48,088 nt of DNA from an uncultured Terriglobales bacterium (GCA_955652395.1 CATPBJ010000005.1:1-48088), one strand, 5' to 3'; shown: positions 16,372-24,619, counted from the first letter of the stretch. Translations and numbers: made by a program. The notes: generated by a model not told the origin, from the letters alone.

Positions 16372-17325
16372 TCACTTACTCGCCGGTTGCGTCCCGCGGC
16401 TCGAAGCTGGGGCTGGATGCGTCGGCGCCGTCTCGCCCGCTTGTACTAGGGCACGATCCAGGACAGCGCGAAGCTCGCTGATCGGCAGGGCGCCACTTAC
16501 CTCTTCGCCATTGATGAACATGGTGGGAGTAGCTTCCACGCCCACCGCCTCGCCCTCATGGACGGAAGCTTTTACCTTATCGTCCTGTTGCGCCTTAATG
16601 CAGGCTTGCAGCTTTGTCCCATCCAGATTGTGCTTCTGTCCCTGCTCGATGGTCATGCGATCCAACGCCGCAAACTGGGCATCGTGGCCCTTCTCGGAAT
16701 TCACTTCTTTCTGGTTGGCATGGATGTAGTCGGCGAAATCCCAATATGCATCCTGGTTCTGCCCCGCCAGGCAATTGGCGTTCACCGCGGCGTGGGTGGC
16801 CCAGGGATGAATCTCGGCCAGGGGAAAATCCTTATAGATGAATACCACGCGGTCGCCATATTCCTTCAGCAGGTCAGGAAACAGCGTCTGGTGCATGCGC
16901 GAACAGAAGGGACATTCGAAGTCGTCATAGTTGATCGCAACCACTTTGGCCTTACCGTTGCCACGGGTCGGGCGTCCGGCGACGTCGATCTTCTTCATAA
17001 TCTCGGCATATGGGTCCTTGCTGAGGTCGAGTTTGGTCATGCGGATCAGCGTTTTAGCATCCTTGGCCAGCAGAAAATCGAAGGTCTGCTTCTTCTCGCC
17101 TCCGTCAAAGGTGATGGTCAAAGCGTCGTAATTCGGAAACTCGCTAGGCTTGGTCGGGCCCAGAAAGACTTTAACTCTGGCTGGAACCGTGTAGAAAACC
17201 CGCACTTGTTGCTCGATTCGCCGGGCGACCTCAGGGGGCATCGACTGGGCCGAGCAGCCCAGGCAAATAAGCAGGAGGGAAAGTGCAGCACGCCGCAGAA
17301 ACGTCACTAGAAACCGCCTGTACAT
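16372..17325 (-). CDS. DsbA-family thiol-disulfide oxidoreductase, exported
   Basis: Periplasmic thioredoxin-fold protein of 317 residues. The N-terminal signal ends near LICLGCSAQ, a possible lipobox. Residues about 30-120 form an extra domain (VRVFYTVPARVKVFLGP) with no name I recognise. The thioredoxin part has VVAINYDDFECPFCSRMH with the active site CPFC near 137-140, VFIYKDFPL, and the cis-Pro motif GVEATPTMFINGEEVSGA. The order and CPFC identify the DsbA/BdbD-like group that oxidises or isomerises disulfides. Upstream, 16180-16371 holds a repeat-like stretch and no other gene. Confidence 0.9.
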   Translation of the reverse strand: MYRRFLVTFLRRAALSLLLICLGCSAQSMPPEVARRIEQQVRVFYTVPARVKVFLGPTKPSEFPNYDALTITFDGGEKKQTFDFLLAKDAKTLIRMTKLDLSKDPYAEIMKKIDVAGRPTRGNGKAKVVAINYDDFECPFCSRMHQTLFPDLLKEYGDRVVFIYKDFPLAEIHPWATHAAVNANCLAGQNQDAYWDFADYIHANQKEVNSEKGHDAQFAALDRMTIEQGQKHNLDGTKLQACIKAQQDDKVKASVHEGEAVGVEATPTMFINGEEVSGALPISELRAVLDRALVQAGETAPTHPAPASSRGTQPASK

Positions 17326-17409
17326 TGAGGATTAGCTACAATTATCGCACACGGCTGAGAGCGCCGACCGGTGAACGGAAGGATTGAGAGGCCATTTTCG
17401 GCGATGAAG

Positions 17410-18252
17410 TTACCGTCCAGCGGACGGGATCCCGGCTGCCAGAAACGCGTTCATGGAGCCGGAGCGGAAGCCTTCGAGGTCCAGGGTCACGAATTTGAAC
17501 CCCAGAGCTTTGAAGAGGCGGGTAAATTCAGCGGCCATCTCCGGACTCAGGGCACGCGTCAACTCCTCGCGGGCAATTTCGATGCGCACGATGTTTCCAT
17601 GATGACGGACGCGGACCTGGCGGAACCCGAGAGCGTGCAGGGCGTCCTCCCCCTGTTCGACAACGCTGAGGGCTTCACGCGTGACCTCGCGTCCATACTC
17701 AATGCGCGAAGACAGGCAGGCGGAGGCCGGCTTGTCCCAAATGCGCAGCCCGGCGGCGCGGGAAAGTTCCCGGATCTCCTGCTTGGTAAGTCCGGCTTCG
17801 CGCAACGGTGCGGCGACCCGATGCTGCTCGGCGGCCTGCTGGCCGGGGCGGAAGTCGCCCTGGTCGTCCAGATTTACCCCGTAAACGATGGAGTCAAAGC
17901 TGCGCTTACGGCGAAATTCCTCCATGGTGCTGAACAATTCGTCCTTGCAATGAAAGCAGCGGGTAGCGTCATTGCGGGCATACTCTGGCCGGTCGACTTC
18001 ACTGGTCGCGATGACTTCCAGCGGAATCTCCTGTTCGCGGGCAAAGGCGGTTGCATCCGCCAGTTGGGTGCGGGCCAGGCTAGGCGAATCGGCGATGACG
18101 GCAAGCATGTTACTGCCTAACACCTGGCGTGCCGCCCAGGCGAGAAAGGCTGAATCCACGCCGCCGGAGTAGGCGACCAGAGTTCGTCCCAAGGTACGAA
18201 GATGGTGGTCGAGCAAGGCCCGTTTCGCGGCGAGATTGGGTTCGGGCGGCAC
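17410..18252 (-). CDS. larE: ATP-dependent sacrificial sulfur transferase LarE
   Basis: Adenylates and thiolates the pyridinium dicarboxylate precursor of the nickel-pincer nucleotide (NPN) cofactor of lactate racemase. Motifs: PP-loop AYSGGVDSAFLAW (about 27-39), RCFHCKDELF (about 97-106), VYGVNLDD, and KPASACLSSRIEYG, whose Cys near residue 177 corresponds to the sulfur-donating Cys of the Lactobacillus enzyme. The length, 280 residues, is normal. The start is GTG 18252 with a TAAGAT box 6 nt upstream and no ribosome site. No larB, larC or racemase gene is in the window. Confidence 0.92.
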   Translation of the reverse strand: MPPEPNLAAKRALLDHHLRTLGRTLVAYSGGVDSAFLAWAARQVLGSNMLAVIADSPSLARTQLADATAFAREQEIPLEVIATSEVDRPEYARNDATRCFHCKDELFSTMEEFRRKRSFDSIVYGVNLDDQGDFRPGQQAAEQHRVAAPLREAGLTKQEIRELSRAAGLRIWDKPASACLSSRIEYGREVTREALSVVEQGEDALHALGFRQVRVRHHGNIVRIEIAREELTRALSPEMAAEFTRLFKALGFKFVTLDLEGFRSGSMNAFLAAGIPSAGR

Positions 18253-18264
18253 GGGGATATCTTA
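18253..18264 (-). promoter_or_regulatory. Possible -10 box for larE, leaderless arrangement
   Basis: On the minus strand TAAGAT (18264 to 18259) ends 6 nt before the GTG start at 18252. No Shine-Dalgarno sequence is present between them. Confidence 0.35.
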
Positions 18265-18317
18265 CGATGCTTGGGCGGGTTGGCGCGACTTGGGCTAAGA
18301 ATCTGTCGGCATGAATT

Positions 18318-18431
18318 ACGTAGGGCAGATGTCCCATCTGCCCTGTGGAGCGACGCTCCAACCATTCTCGTGGCATGCAAAAACCTGTCGAGCCTCGCTC
18401 GACTGGACAGATGAGGACCTCTGTCCCTACG
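18318..18431. repeat. Nested palindromic repeat, same architecture as the one inside tgt
   Basis: Left block CGTAGGGCAGATGTCCCATC continues to CTGCCC, giving perfect 9-bp arms GGGCAGATG/CATCTGCCC. Then come hairpins GGAGCGACGCTCC and GTCGAGCCTCGCTCGAC, and a right block GGACAGATGAGGACC-TCTGTCCCTACG. Order and spacing match 4641-4764. It lies in the 290-bp gap between larE and the membrane protein gene, which holds no other gene. Confidence 0.8.
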
Positions 18432-18542
18432 GGGTTCGTGGCTCACCGCTTGAGTCAATAGAGGAGAGATATTTAAGACCGAGCCAGCACCACTTTCCAG
18501 TTCGTGCCTTATACTTTCGCGTCCGACCGGCACCGACCAGGC

Positions 18543-19682
18543 ATGCCCAATTCAGCAACACATCGTCTCGCCTACATCGACTGGATGCGGGGCCTGGCCT
18601 GCGTCCTCATGTTTCAGACTCACTGCTACGATTCCTGGCTGAATCCAGAGGCCCGCAAGACGACGTTCTTCATGTGGTCCCAACTGGGCGGGACGTTGCC
18701 TGCGCCCTTGTTTCTCTTTCTGGTGGGAATTTCTTTTGCCCTCGTGACCGACAAGCTGCGCCAGAAAGGTTTGGCCCCGAACGCGATCGCGCGCACAACC
18801 ATCCAGCGCGGCGCGGAAGTCCTGGGGCTGGGACTTCTGTTCCGCTTGCAAGAATACGTCATTGCCTGGGGATGGGCCCCCAGGAGCGATCTGTTGCGGG
18901 TGGACATCCTGAATACGATTGGCGTCTCCATGATGCTGATGGGTAGCGTGTGCTGGGTGGTGCTTCGGCTGGGCATGACCCACCATGTTCGGCAATTTCT
19001 CGGAGTGACCCCAGGTGCCGTCGCTCTTCTGATTTCGCTGCTGACGCCGCCACTCTGGACCACGTGGCGTCCGCAATGGCTGCCCTGGCCCATCGAGTCC
19101 TATATTGACGGTGTGCACAATCTGGGCCAGCCGCAGTCGTGGCTTTTCCCCATTTTTCCCTGGACGGCTTTCGCCTTCGCCGGTCTCGCCGTCGGCTTCC
19201 TGCTGCTCAGCGATTGGGCACGCCAGCGTGAAGCTGCGGTGTTCGCGATGGCGGGCGCGGCCGGAGTGGGTCTGATCTACCTGGCGCGATGGATGGATGC
19301 GCGACCCGAGCAAACTTATTCGGTCTATGACTTCTGGCATACAAGCCCGAATTTTTTTCTGATTCGCGTGGGTCTGCTGCTGGCGATTCTGGCCGTGACT
19401 TATGGGTGGTGCCGCTGGGGCGCAGGCCAATTGGGCTTCAGTCCTCTGATACAGCTGGGCCAGACGTCTCTGCTGGTCTACTGGGTGCACATTGAATTTG
19501 TCTACGGGCGAGTTTCTATTCTGCCCAAGCACGCAGTCGGCATTCGGACGGCATCGTTCGGCCTGTTGGCGATTTTTCTCGCCATGCTGCTGCTGTCGAT
19601 TTTGCGTACCCGGGTCATCGGGCGCGGGTGGACTTGGTGGAGGACGGGCGTCGCCGTCCCATTTGAACCCCAGCGGAGATAG
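18543..19682 (+). CDS. Multi-pass membrane protein of the DUF1624/HGSNAT-like acyltransferase group
   Basis: Inner-membrane protein of 379 residues with about ten hydrophobic segments. The N-terminal motif RLAYIDWMRGLACVLMFQTH with a downstream APLFLFLVGISFAL block matches the heparan-alpha-glucosaminide N-acetyltransferase-like / acyltransferase-3-like families, which move acyl groups across the membrane onto sugars. The His at the end of the first segment is the usual conserved residue. ATG 18543 is chosen because it begins just before RLAYIDW; the longer frame from 18504 adds 13 non-matching residues and overlaps a TATACT box near 18510. The acceptor is unknown. The gene stands alone between repeats. 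Confidence 0.75.
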   Translation: MPNSATHRLAYIDWMRGLACVLMFQTHCYDSWLNPEARKTTFFMWSQLGGTLPAPLFLFLVGISFALVTDKLRQKGLAPNAIARTTIQRGAEVLGLGLLFRLQEYVIAWGWAPRSDLLRVDILNTIGVSMMLMGSVCWVVLRLGMTHHVRQFLGVTPGAVALLISLLTPPLWTTWRPQWLPWPIESYIDGVHNLGQPQSWLFPIFPWTAFAFAGLAVGFLLLSDWARQREAAVFAMAGAAGVGLIYLARWMDARPEQTYSVYDFWHTSPNFFLIRVGLLLAILAVTYGWCRWGAGQLGFSPLIQLGQTSLLVYWVHIEFVYGRVSILPKHAVGIRTASFGLLAIFLAMLLLSILRTRVIGRGWTWWRTGVAVPFEPQRR

Positions 19683-19722
19683 TCATGGTTCCCGCGCGAG
19701 AGTGGACGCTCGTGCCTACATT
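19637..19722. repeat. Short inverted repeats at the 3' end of the membrane acyltransferase gene
   Basis: GGAGGACGGGCGTCGCCGTC lies over the last codons of the gene (19637-19660). GCGCGAGAGTGGACGCTCGTGC (here 22 nt, arms GCGCGAG/CTCGTGC) follows at 19689-19711. These match the GGACGGGCG and GAGC-type repeat families elsewhere in the window. Confidence 0.4.
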
Positions 19723-20282
19723 GACAACACCTGGCGGATGGCATTCTCTGTCAGTTTCAAGGCAATCGCCCAGCGCTGGCGGGCTTGCGGTTCGTCGTTT
19801 CCGTAGCCGAAGAGATAGAGCGTGATGTAGAAGCCGTCACGAGTCTCTCCGGCCGCGTGATAAAAGCAGCGCCGGATCAACAGTTCGGCAGCCGCGGGAA
19901 TTTCAGGGACGCGCTTCAGGAGTTGTGTAACCCGTTTTGCGAATTGCTCGTGTTCCGCGAAAGAATGGCGCGAAGCCTCCTGCGAGAACAGCACATCGAC
20001 ATAGGAGCCGAACTTGCACGCAGCCCCGAAGATCTCCTCTTCGGGATTGATCTCCCTGCTCGACCAGGCGTCGCATTTCGCAGTCTCGAGACTGCCGGCC
20101 GGGGAGTGCATGACGGCAAGAAACTCGCCCAGTTCCGGTACGCGGCTGGCCTCTTCGACGTTGAGCAGAAGCTCGGGCTGACGCTTCAGTTCGTAATAGC
20201 GCGGGCCGCCATCGGCGGCGGCCCAAGGCAGTTCCAGGGTTTCGTCGTCAGCCCCAAGTTCGACTGCAAAATCGGCTTCCAC
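19716..20282 (-). CDS. Unknown protein, coupled to LemA
   Basis: A 188-residue acidic, soluble-looking protein with no signal peptide and no family I recognise. Features seen: YYELKRQPELLLNVEEAS, a region rich in Glu around REINPEEEIFGA, FGSYVDVLFSQEASRHSF, and a C-terminal GFYITLYLFGYGNDEPQARQ followed by a helix. The start is taken as GTG 20282, one base past the LemA stop at 20284, so translation is probably coupled. The longer open frame to 20606 overlaps LemA in another frame and is not believable there. It is the last gene of the TPM-nucleotidyltransferase-LemA cluster, and possibly has a role with them. Confidence 0.65.
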   Translation of the reverse strand: MEADFAVELGADDETLELPWAAADGGPRYYELKRQPELLLNVEEASRVPELGEFLAVMHSPAGSLETAKCDAWSSREINPEEEIFGAACKFGSYVDVLFSQEASRHSFAEHEQFAKRVTQLLKRVPEIPAAAELLIRRCFYHAAGETRDGFYITLYLFGYGNDEPQARQRWAIALKLTENAIRQVLSM

Positions 20283-20283
20283 C

Positions 20284-20901
20284 CTAGTGCGCGGGAGCGG
20301 GTTGCGGCGTGGCCTGGGGAGCAGCCGCGGGCGGTGCGAAATTGACCGTGGGCACCCGGCGCGATCCCTCGGACGCAGCGAAATAAGCCTCGTTAGGTTT
20401 GAAGCCTGCCCAGCCGGCAAAGATGTTGTTGGGGAATTTCTGTATGTAGGTGTTGTAGTCCTGCAGGGTGTCGTTGTAGCGCTTGCGTTCGACCGCGATG
20501 CGGTTTTCGGTACCGGCCAGTTCGTCCTGCAGGCGCAGGAAGTTTTCGTTCGACTTGAGTTGCGGATAGTTCTCCACAATCGCCAGCAGGCGGCCCAGGG
20601 CACCATCCAGTTGCTGGTTAGCGGCGATCTTGTCCGTGGGATTGCCGGCGGAGAGCAAGGCCGAGCGGGCTTTGGCGATGTCGCCGAAAACAGTCTGCTC
20701 CTGCTGCGCGATGCCTTTGACGGTCGCGACCAGGTTAGGAATCAGGTCGGCGCGGCGCTGCAGCACGATGTCCACTTGCGACCAGGAGGCTTTCACGGCC
20801 TCATTCTTGGTCACCAGCGTGTTGCGGACGCCTACATATTGTCCGAAGGCTACGAAGGCGATCAGTGCCAGAATCGCGATCACGATTAGAACTTTGACCA
20901 T
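20284..20901 (-). CDS. LemA family membrane protein
   Basis: Protein of 205 residues with one N-terminal membrane segment ([19 protein letters not shown]) and a long helical body. Family motifs: [53 protein letters not shown]-type (here [20 protein letters not shown]) and [20 protein letters not shown]. The end is an Ala/Pro tail. ATG 20901 has an excellent GGAGGAGG ribosome site. LemA proteins are often next to TPM-domain proteins, as here. Their biochemical role is not known; links to membrane stress and signalling are reported. Confidence 0.93.
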   Translation of the reverse strand: MVKVLIVIAILALIAFVAFGQYVGVRNTLVTKNEAVKASWSQVDIVLQRRADLIPNLVATVKGIAQQEQTVFGDIAKARSALLSAGNPTDKIAANQQLDGALGRLLAIVENYPQLKSNENFLRLQDELAGTENRIAVERKRYNDTLQDYNTYIQKFPNNIFAGWAGFKPNEAYFAASEGSRRVPTVNFAPPAAAPQATPQPAPAH

Positions 20902-20958
20902 ACTTCCTCCTCCATCAATCGTCACAGAAACGGTCAGACCCGGGCCCGCCCGGACGCA

Positions 20959-21684
20959 TCATTTATCTTTATCGAGCATTGTATCGACTGCGGCGGTTAC
21001 GCGCTGCACGGCCGCCAGATAGCGGGTGAAAACGTCTTTGGCGTCGAGCTGTTTGCGATCCGTCTTGTGGTCCCGGATATCCAGCAATTGCAGGAAGGCC
21101 GACGGCTCGAATGGAATGCGAGAGGCGAGAATCTGGATGGCTTCGCGTTTGGAATGGGGAGCAGCGTCGCCCAGCGCCAGGAGCGCGTGACGGAACAAGG
21201 TGGCGAAGGCCGATACCGAGCCCAGCAGCAGCTCCCAGAGGGCACGGTCGTTGTCTCCCGTCTCCAGCAGGCGTTGCCGCAGCAGGATGAGTTTCTCGCG
21301 GAGTTCATATTCCAGCTGTGCCCGATGCAGTTGCATGGGAATCCGCAAGCCGGTCAGCAGCTCGTCGCCAAAGAGCACACGGTGGTGATGCTGCATGTCG
21401 AGCAGCTCGATCGAGAACACGTCGGTGGAGTGTTCCAGTTCTTCCTGAGTCATCACCAGCGGCGCGGGATGTTTCTGGCGATGCCACCATTCCGCCACCG
21501 GCGCCATGGCGGAAAGTTTGGGAAACGAAGTCTCGCGCAGAATGCAGAGCAGGTTCAGGTTGGAGAATTCCGCCTGGAATTCTCCGGTGGCGGCTGAACC
21601 GTAGAGAATGACGCTCTGAAGGTTCTGCCCTGCAGCTTTTCGTATACGGCTAACGAATTCGTCGATCTGTTTTTCTGCGACCAT
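20959..21684 (-). CDS. Nucleotidyltransferase-fold protein with substituted catalytic Asp residues
   Basis: A 241-residue protein. ILYGSAATGEFQAEFSNLNLL (residues about 26-46) aligns with the GS-x-D-x-D core of minimal/kanamycin-type nucleotidyltransferases, but the two metal-binding Asp are Asn42 and Asn44. A helical C-terminal half follows, with LREKLILLRQRLLETGDN and FATLFRHALLALG, reminiscent of the HEPN/antibiotic-transferase type of partner domain. The start ATG 21684 has AGGAGG 9 nt upstream. It sits between TPM and LemA genes in one orientation. Catalysis by the usual mechanism is doubtful, so it may bind nucleotide or act as a scaffold. Confidence 0.75.
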   Translation of the reverse strand: MVAEKQIDEFVSRIRKAAGQNLQSVILYGSAATGEFQAEFSNLNLLCILRETSFPKLSAMAPVAEWWHRQKHPAPLVMTQEELEHSTDVFSIELLDMQHHHRVLFGDELLTGLRIPMQLHRAQLEYELREKLILLRQRLLETGDNDRALWELLLGSVSAFATLFRHALLALGDAAPHSKREAIQILASRIPFEPSAFLQLLDIRDHKTDRKQLDAKDVFTRYLAAVQRVTAAVDTMLDKDK

Positions 21685-21723
21685 TCCGAAACCTCCTGTC
21701 TCCGCGCCGCCGCTGCTGCTCCT

Positions 21724-21836
21724 GTGGAGGACGGGCGTCCCCCGCCCGTCCGTGCTCGAACTGCGCCGGAACGACGGCGGCTGCGCACGCCGAGGGCAAG
21801 ATGCCCTCGGGACAGCGGGCAAGAGGCCGGCGCTAC
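21724..21836. repeat. Two palindromic repeats upstream of the nucleotidyltransferase gene
   Basis: GGACGGGCGTCCCCCGCCCG with flanking TCC forms one hairpin (21727-21750). GAGGGCAAGATGCCCTC and GCGGGCAAGAGGCCGGCGC (21789-21836) form the second, related to 5834-5918. They separate the TPM gene from the downstream genes. Confidence 0.6.
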
Positions 21837-21839
21837 GAA

Positions 21840-22610
21840 CTACCAGCTTCCGCTCGCGCCGCCGCCTCCGGAACTGCCTCCACCAAATCCTCCGAACCCA
21901 CCGCCACCGCCTCCGAAACCGCCCCCGCCACTGTAGCCCCCCCCGTATCCCCGGCCGCCGCCGCCGAACAGCAGCATCCAGAACAGAACCTTGCGCAGCG
22001 GGGTTAGAAGGACGATCAAAACAATTATGCCGAGGATCAGGAGTTGTTTCCCTGACAGCGCGGTATCAGGTTGGCCGCGGGGCGGCACGGAAATTTGAGG
22101 ACGGGGCCCAGTCAACTCAATGCCCGCGTCTTGCGCGATGACATCCGCGACCCTCGACGTCATGAGTGATAGGGCGCCGCCATAGTCATTTTGTCTGAGC
22201 AGAGGGACAGCCTCGCGGCCAAAGCCTCCGACTTTTCCATCGGGCAGGATCGGCTCCAGTCCATAGCCGACCTCGATGCGGTATTTTCGGTCTTGCACCG
22301 CCAGAAGGATGAGGACTCCGTGGTCTGTGGCTTTGCTTCCGATGCCCCACTGCTTGTACAGATTGACGGCGTAGCTCTCAATGTCCGAACCATCCAGGGA
22401 GTTCACCGTAACCACAGCAATCTGCGCATGTGCCTTCTGGTCGAGCTGCTGGCAGATGTTATCGAGCTGTGCGATTGTCTTCTGATCGAGAACGTGGGCA
22501 AAGTCGTTGACGTAGTCGGTAGGACGCAGTTGGGAGACGGGCTCTGCCCAAAGCAGCAGCGGGAGCGCCAGCAATGCGATGGCGACGCGGATCGACTGCC
22601 GAAACCTCAT
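21840..22610 (-). CDS. TPM-domain (YgcG/Psb32-like) exported membrane protein
   Basis: A 256-residue protein with a signal peptide (VAIALLALPLLLWAEP), a TPM domain (about 30-150) with YVNDFAHVLDQKTIAQLDNI, IAVVTVNSLDGSDIESYAVN and GVLILLAVQDRKYRIEVGYG, then one membrane segment (LLILGIIVLIVLLTPL) and a very Gly-rich tail with GGYSGGGGFGGGGGGFGG. This layout is common in Gram-negative TPM proteins beside LemA. The domain has phosphatase-like or membrane-repair roles in known members. It heads the cluster TPM, nucleotidyltransferase-like, LemA, unknown. Confidence 0.9.
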   Translation of the reverse strand: MRFRQSIRVAIALLALPLLLWAEPVSQLRPTDYVNDFAHVLDQKTIAQLDNICQQLDQKAHAQIAVVTVNSLDGSDIESYAVNLYKQWGIGSKATDHGVLILLAVQDRKYRIEVGYGLEPILPDGKVGGFGREAVPLLRQNDYGGALSLMTSRVADVIAQDAGIELTGPRPQISVPPRGQPDTALSGKQLLILGIIVLIVLLTPLRKVLFWMLLFGGGGRGYGGGYSGGGGFGGGGGGFGGFGGGSSGGGGASGSW

Positions 22611-22625
22611 TCGCCGTGATTGTAT

Positions 22626-22690
22626 AGGAAACGGAGTCGAGCCTTGCTCGACCGCACGAGCGAGCCTGCCCCGGAGCGAAGTCGAAGGGC
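22626..22690. repeat. GTCGAGC/GCTCGAC-type palindromic repeat
   Basis: GTCGAGCCTTGCTCGAC forms a 7-bp hairpin at 22635-22651, followed by further GAGC-rich inverted words. The hairpin matches the GTCGAGCCTCGCTCGAC hairpin inside the repeat at 18318-18431. Confidence 0.5.
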
Positions 22691-22696
22691 TCGCGC

Positions 22697-23668
22697 TTAC
22701 ATTGCGCTCAGAAATTCTACGACCTGGGATTCTGCCCAGCGGCCATCTTTCCCGCGGCCGTTGGTCTCGGCCAGGTATGAGCAGTGGCCGCCATCTTTGG
22801 TTTCGAGGAAGGTGATGTGGGGATTGGCCAAAATCTTACGCCGGGTTTCTGGAAGGATCCGAATGAATGGATCATTGGCAGCGTTCAGAATGAAAGTGGG
22901 CACTCGGATACGGTCCATCACATGCGCAGCGGTGGCGCGGTCGTAGTAGTCGTCGGCGCCGGTAAAGCCGCAGTAGAACGCCGTGATTCGGTCGTCAAAC
23001 TCGCGCAGGCTGCGGATACCACGGAGGCGGGAAGTGTCGAACGCGCCCGGAAACAAGCGGGCCTTGGTGCGCAGCCGCTGATGCAGCTTCCACAAGAAAT
23101 ATTGTTCGTACAGACGGTTGCTGCGCTGATGCAGCGCGTCAGCTGAAGCGGCGAGATCAATCGCGGGACAAACCGCGGCCACGGCGTGAAATTGACGGGG
23201 ACCCGTACTGCCCCATTCGCCGGCCAATTTCAGCACCAGGTTGCCGCCCATGGAAAATCCCACCAGAGCAAAGCGCGAGATGTGGTCTTGCTCGATGAGA
23301 TTTTGCGTCACGGCCGCGACGTCCTGAGAGCGGCCGGAATGGTAGAGGGTCGGAGCCAGGGCTTCGGTGCCCCCGCAGTTGCGCTGATTCATGCGGATCA
23401 CGTTCATGCCGAGGGCGAGTCCCTTGGCGGCAATCCCCAGCATGTAGGTGGAATCGCTTGAGCCCTCGAGGCCGTGGACGATGATTGCCGTCATCGCCTT
23501 CTGCCGATCGCTTTGCCAGTGACACTGGACCAGCACCTGGACGCCGGGCTCTACTTCGATCAATCGCGCCTGGGCGGGAGGCAGAACCAGGCGGCGTGGT
23601 AGGACGAAGCTAGCCAGGGTCTGCCGATGTCCACCGCCCAGGCCACGCCGCGGTACGAAAGTCGGCAT
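22697..23668 (-). CDS. YheT-family alpha/beta hydrolase
   Basis: Putative esterase/hydrolase of 323 residues. The N-terminus MPTFVPRRGLGGGHRQTL is typical of YheT/EMB8 proteins. Also seen: IIVHGLEGSSDSTYM (oxyanion region), nucleophile elbow GFSMGGNLVLKLAGEWG with the catalytic Ser, acid ILNAANDPFI, and His in KDGGHCSYLAE. The start ATG 23668 was chosen because the family match begins there; GGAG lies about 16 nt upstream, and the frame stays open to 23785. It is divergent from the FmdB gene, with a gap of about 90 nt for both promoters. Substrate unknown; relatives act on short acyl esters. Confidence 0.88.
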   Translation of the reverse strand: MPTFVPRRGLGGGHRQTLASFVLPRRLVLPPAQARLIEVEPGVQVLVQCHWQSDRQKAMTAIIVHGLEGSSDSTYMLGIAAKGLALGMNVIRMNQRNCGGTEALAPTLYHSGRSQDVAAVTQNLIEQDHISRFALVGFSMGGNLVLKLAGEWGSTGPRQFHAVAAVCPAIDLAASADALHQRSNRLYEQYFLWKLHQRLRTKARLFPGAFDTSRLRGIRSLREFDDRITAFYCGFTGADDYYDRATAAHVMDRIRVPTFILNAANDPFIRILPETRRKILANPHITFLETKDGGHCSYLAETNGRGKDGRWAESQVVEFLSAM

Positions 23669-23759
23669 TTTCGTTTGCACAGTCTCCACCCATGAGTTTA
23701 AATGGTTATGACTTTTAAATGGTGCTGGCGGTGCCACTGCCCGTAAAGGAGTCAAGGCA

Positions 23760-23993
23760 ATGCCTATTTTCGAGTACATCTGCAAAGAATGCGATCACCA
23801 GTTCGAAGCTCTGGTGTACGGCCAGCAGAAAGCGGAGTGTCCCAAGTGCCACGGGAGAAAGCTGTCGCCGCAGCTTTCGGTGTTTGCGGTCAGCGCCAAG
23901 GGCAACTCGAGCGCCGCACCGGCGACCGGCGCCTGCGGTTCCTGTGGCGACGCGCGCGGGCCAGGATCCTGTTCGCTTCCCAATATGAACTGA
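23760..23993 (+). CDS. FmdB/CxxC-type zinc-ribbon regulatory protein
   Basis: A 77-residue protein with MPIFEYICKECDHQFEAL and AECPKCHGRKLSPQLSVF. Two CxxC pairs form one zinc ribbon, as in the FmdB family of putative regulators. The tail adds a second pair, GACGSCGDARGPGSC, rich in Gly and Ser. ATG 23760 has AAAGGAG 9 nt upstream. It is divergent from the YheT-like gene. The FmdB family is named for formamidase regulation in Methylophilus; no formamidase gene is near. Confidence 0.88.
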   Translation: MPIFEYICKECDHQFEALVYGQQKAECPKCHGRKLSPQLSVFAVSAKGNSSAAPATGACGSCGDARGPGSCSLPNMN

Positions 23994-24167
23994 GAGCCGC
24001 ACGCACGTTTCCGTCTATCCATATGCGTGGACGGCAGTTAGCGATGTGACCAGAGGCACCAGTCAAGCGTGACCCCGGTAAGTTTTCTTCTCCATGCCAT
24101 GCCCGTACCATCCTCAGAAGCTTCACACCTCTAGGCGCCAAGCCTCGGAGCGTCAAAGGAGCACGGG

Positions 24168-24497
24168 ATGGATCGTCGTCGCAATCCTCGGGTCAAGGCA
24201 CAATTGCCCATACGAATCTGGGGCGTGGATGCACATGACCTGCCTTTCATGCAGCTGGCCAGCGTCAAGAACCTGAGCAGCACCGGGGCGGTCATTCAGG
24301 GGATGCGCCGCCAGATCAAGCCTGGAGAAATCCTGGAAGTACAGCTTGACGAGGAGAAAGCCCAGTTCCGAGTGATCTGGACGGGCAGGCAGGGCACGCA
24401 GAGCGCAGGTGAGCTCGGTTTGCAGAGGCTGGCTTCCGAACCTTGCCTTTGGGGCGTGGCCCTGGGCTGCTACAGCGAACTCGTAGCCGAAGGCTAA
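24168..24497 (+). CDS. PilZ-domain protein
   Basis: A 109-residue stand-alone PilZ domain, a likely cyclic-di-GMP receptor. It starts with RRRNPRVKAQLPIRIWG, carrying the RxxxR nucleotide-binding motif (R3/R4 to R8). KNLSSTGAVIQG follows, matching the [D/N]xSxxG motif. The ending LGLQRLASEPCLWGVAL closes the barrel. ATG 24168 has AAAGGAG 9 nt upstream. No diguanylate cyclase or flagellar gene is in the window, so the output process is unknown. Confidence 0.85.
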   Translation: MDRRRNPRVKAQLPIRIWGVDAHDLPFMQLASVKNLSSTGAVIQGMRRQIKPGEILEVQLDEEKAQFRVIWTGRQGTQSAGELGLQRLASEPCLWGVALGCYSELVAEG

Positions 24498-24619
24498 TTT
24501 CCTCACAAGATCCACTCTCGCGACGAACCGGGAAGGAGACGAGTTTCTCGTGCCGCCCAGGCGCAAACGCAGTCGCGCTTTCGCGCCTGAGGTTGGCTGC
24601 TCGCGGACCAAAACAGCGA

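Noticed and set aside
18552-19532. 326-codon open frame on the minus strand opposite the membrane acyltransferase gene
   Set aside because: The forward frame has membrane helices and a family motif; the reverse frame is His/Gln/Arg-rich shadow sequence, common in GC-rich DNA.
20283-20606. N-terminal extension of the protein at 19716-20282
   Set aside because: It lies inside lemA in another frame and is Arg/Thr/Ser-rich; the believable start is GTG 20282.
21840-21960. Gly-rich C-terminus of the TPM protein as a separate repeat gene
   Set aside because: It is continuous with the TPM domain and a common tail in this family.
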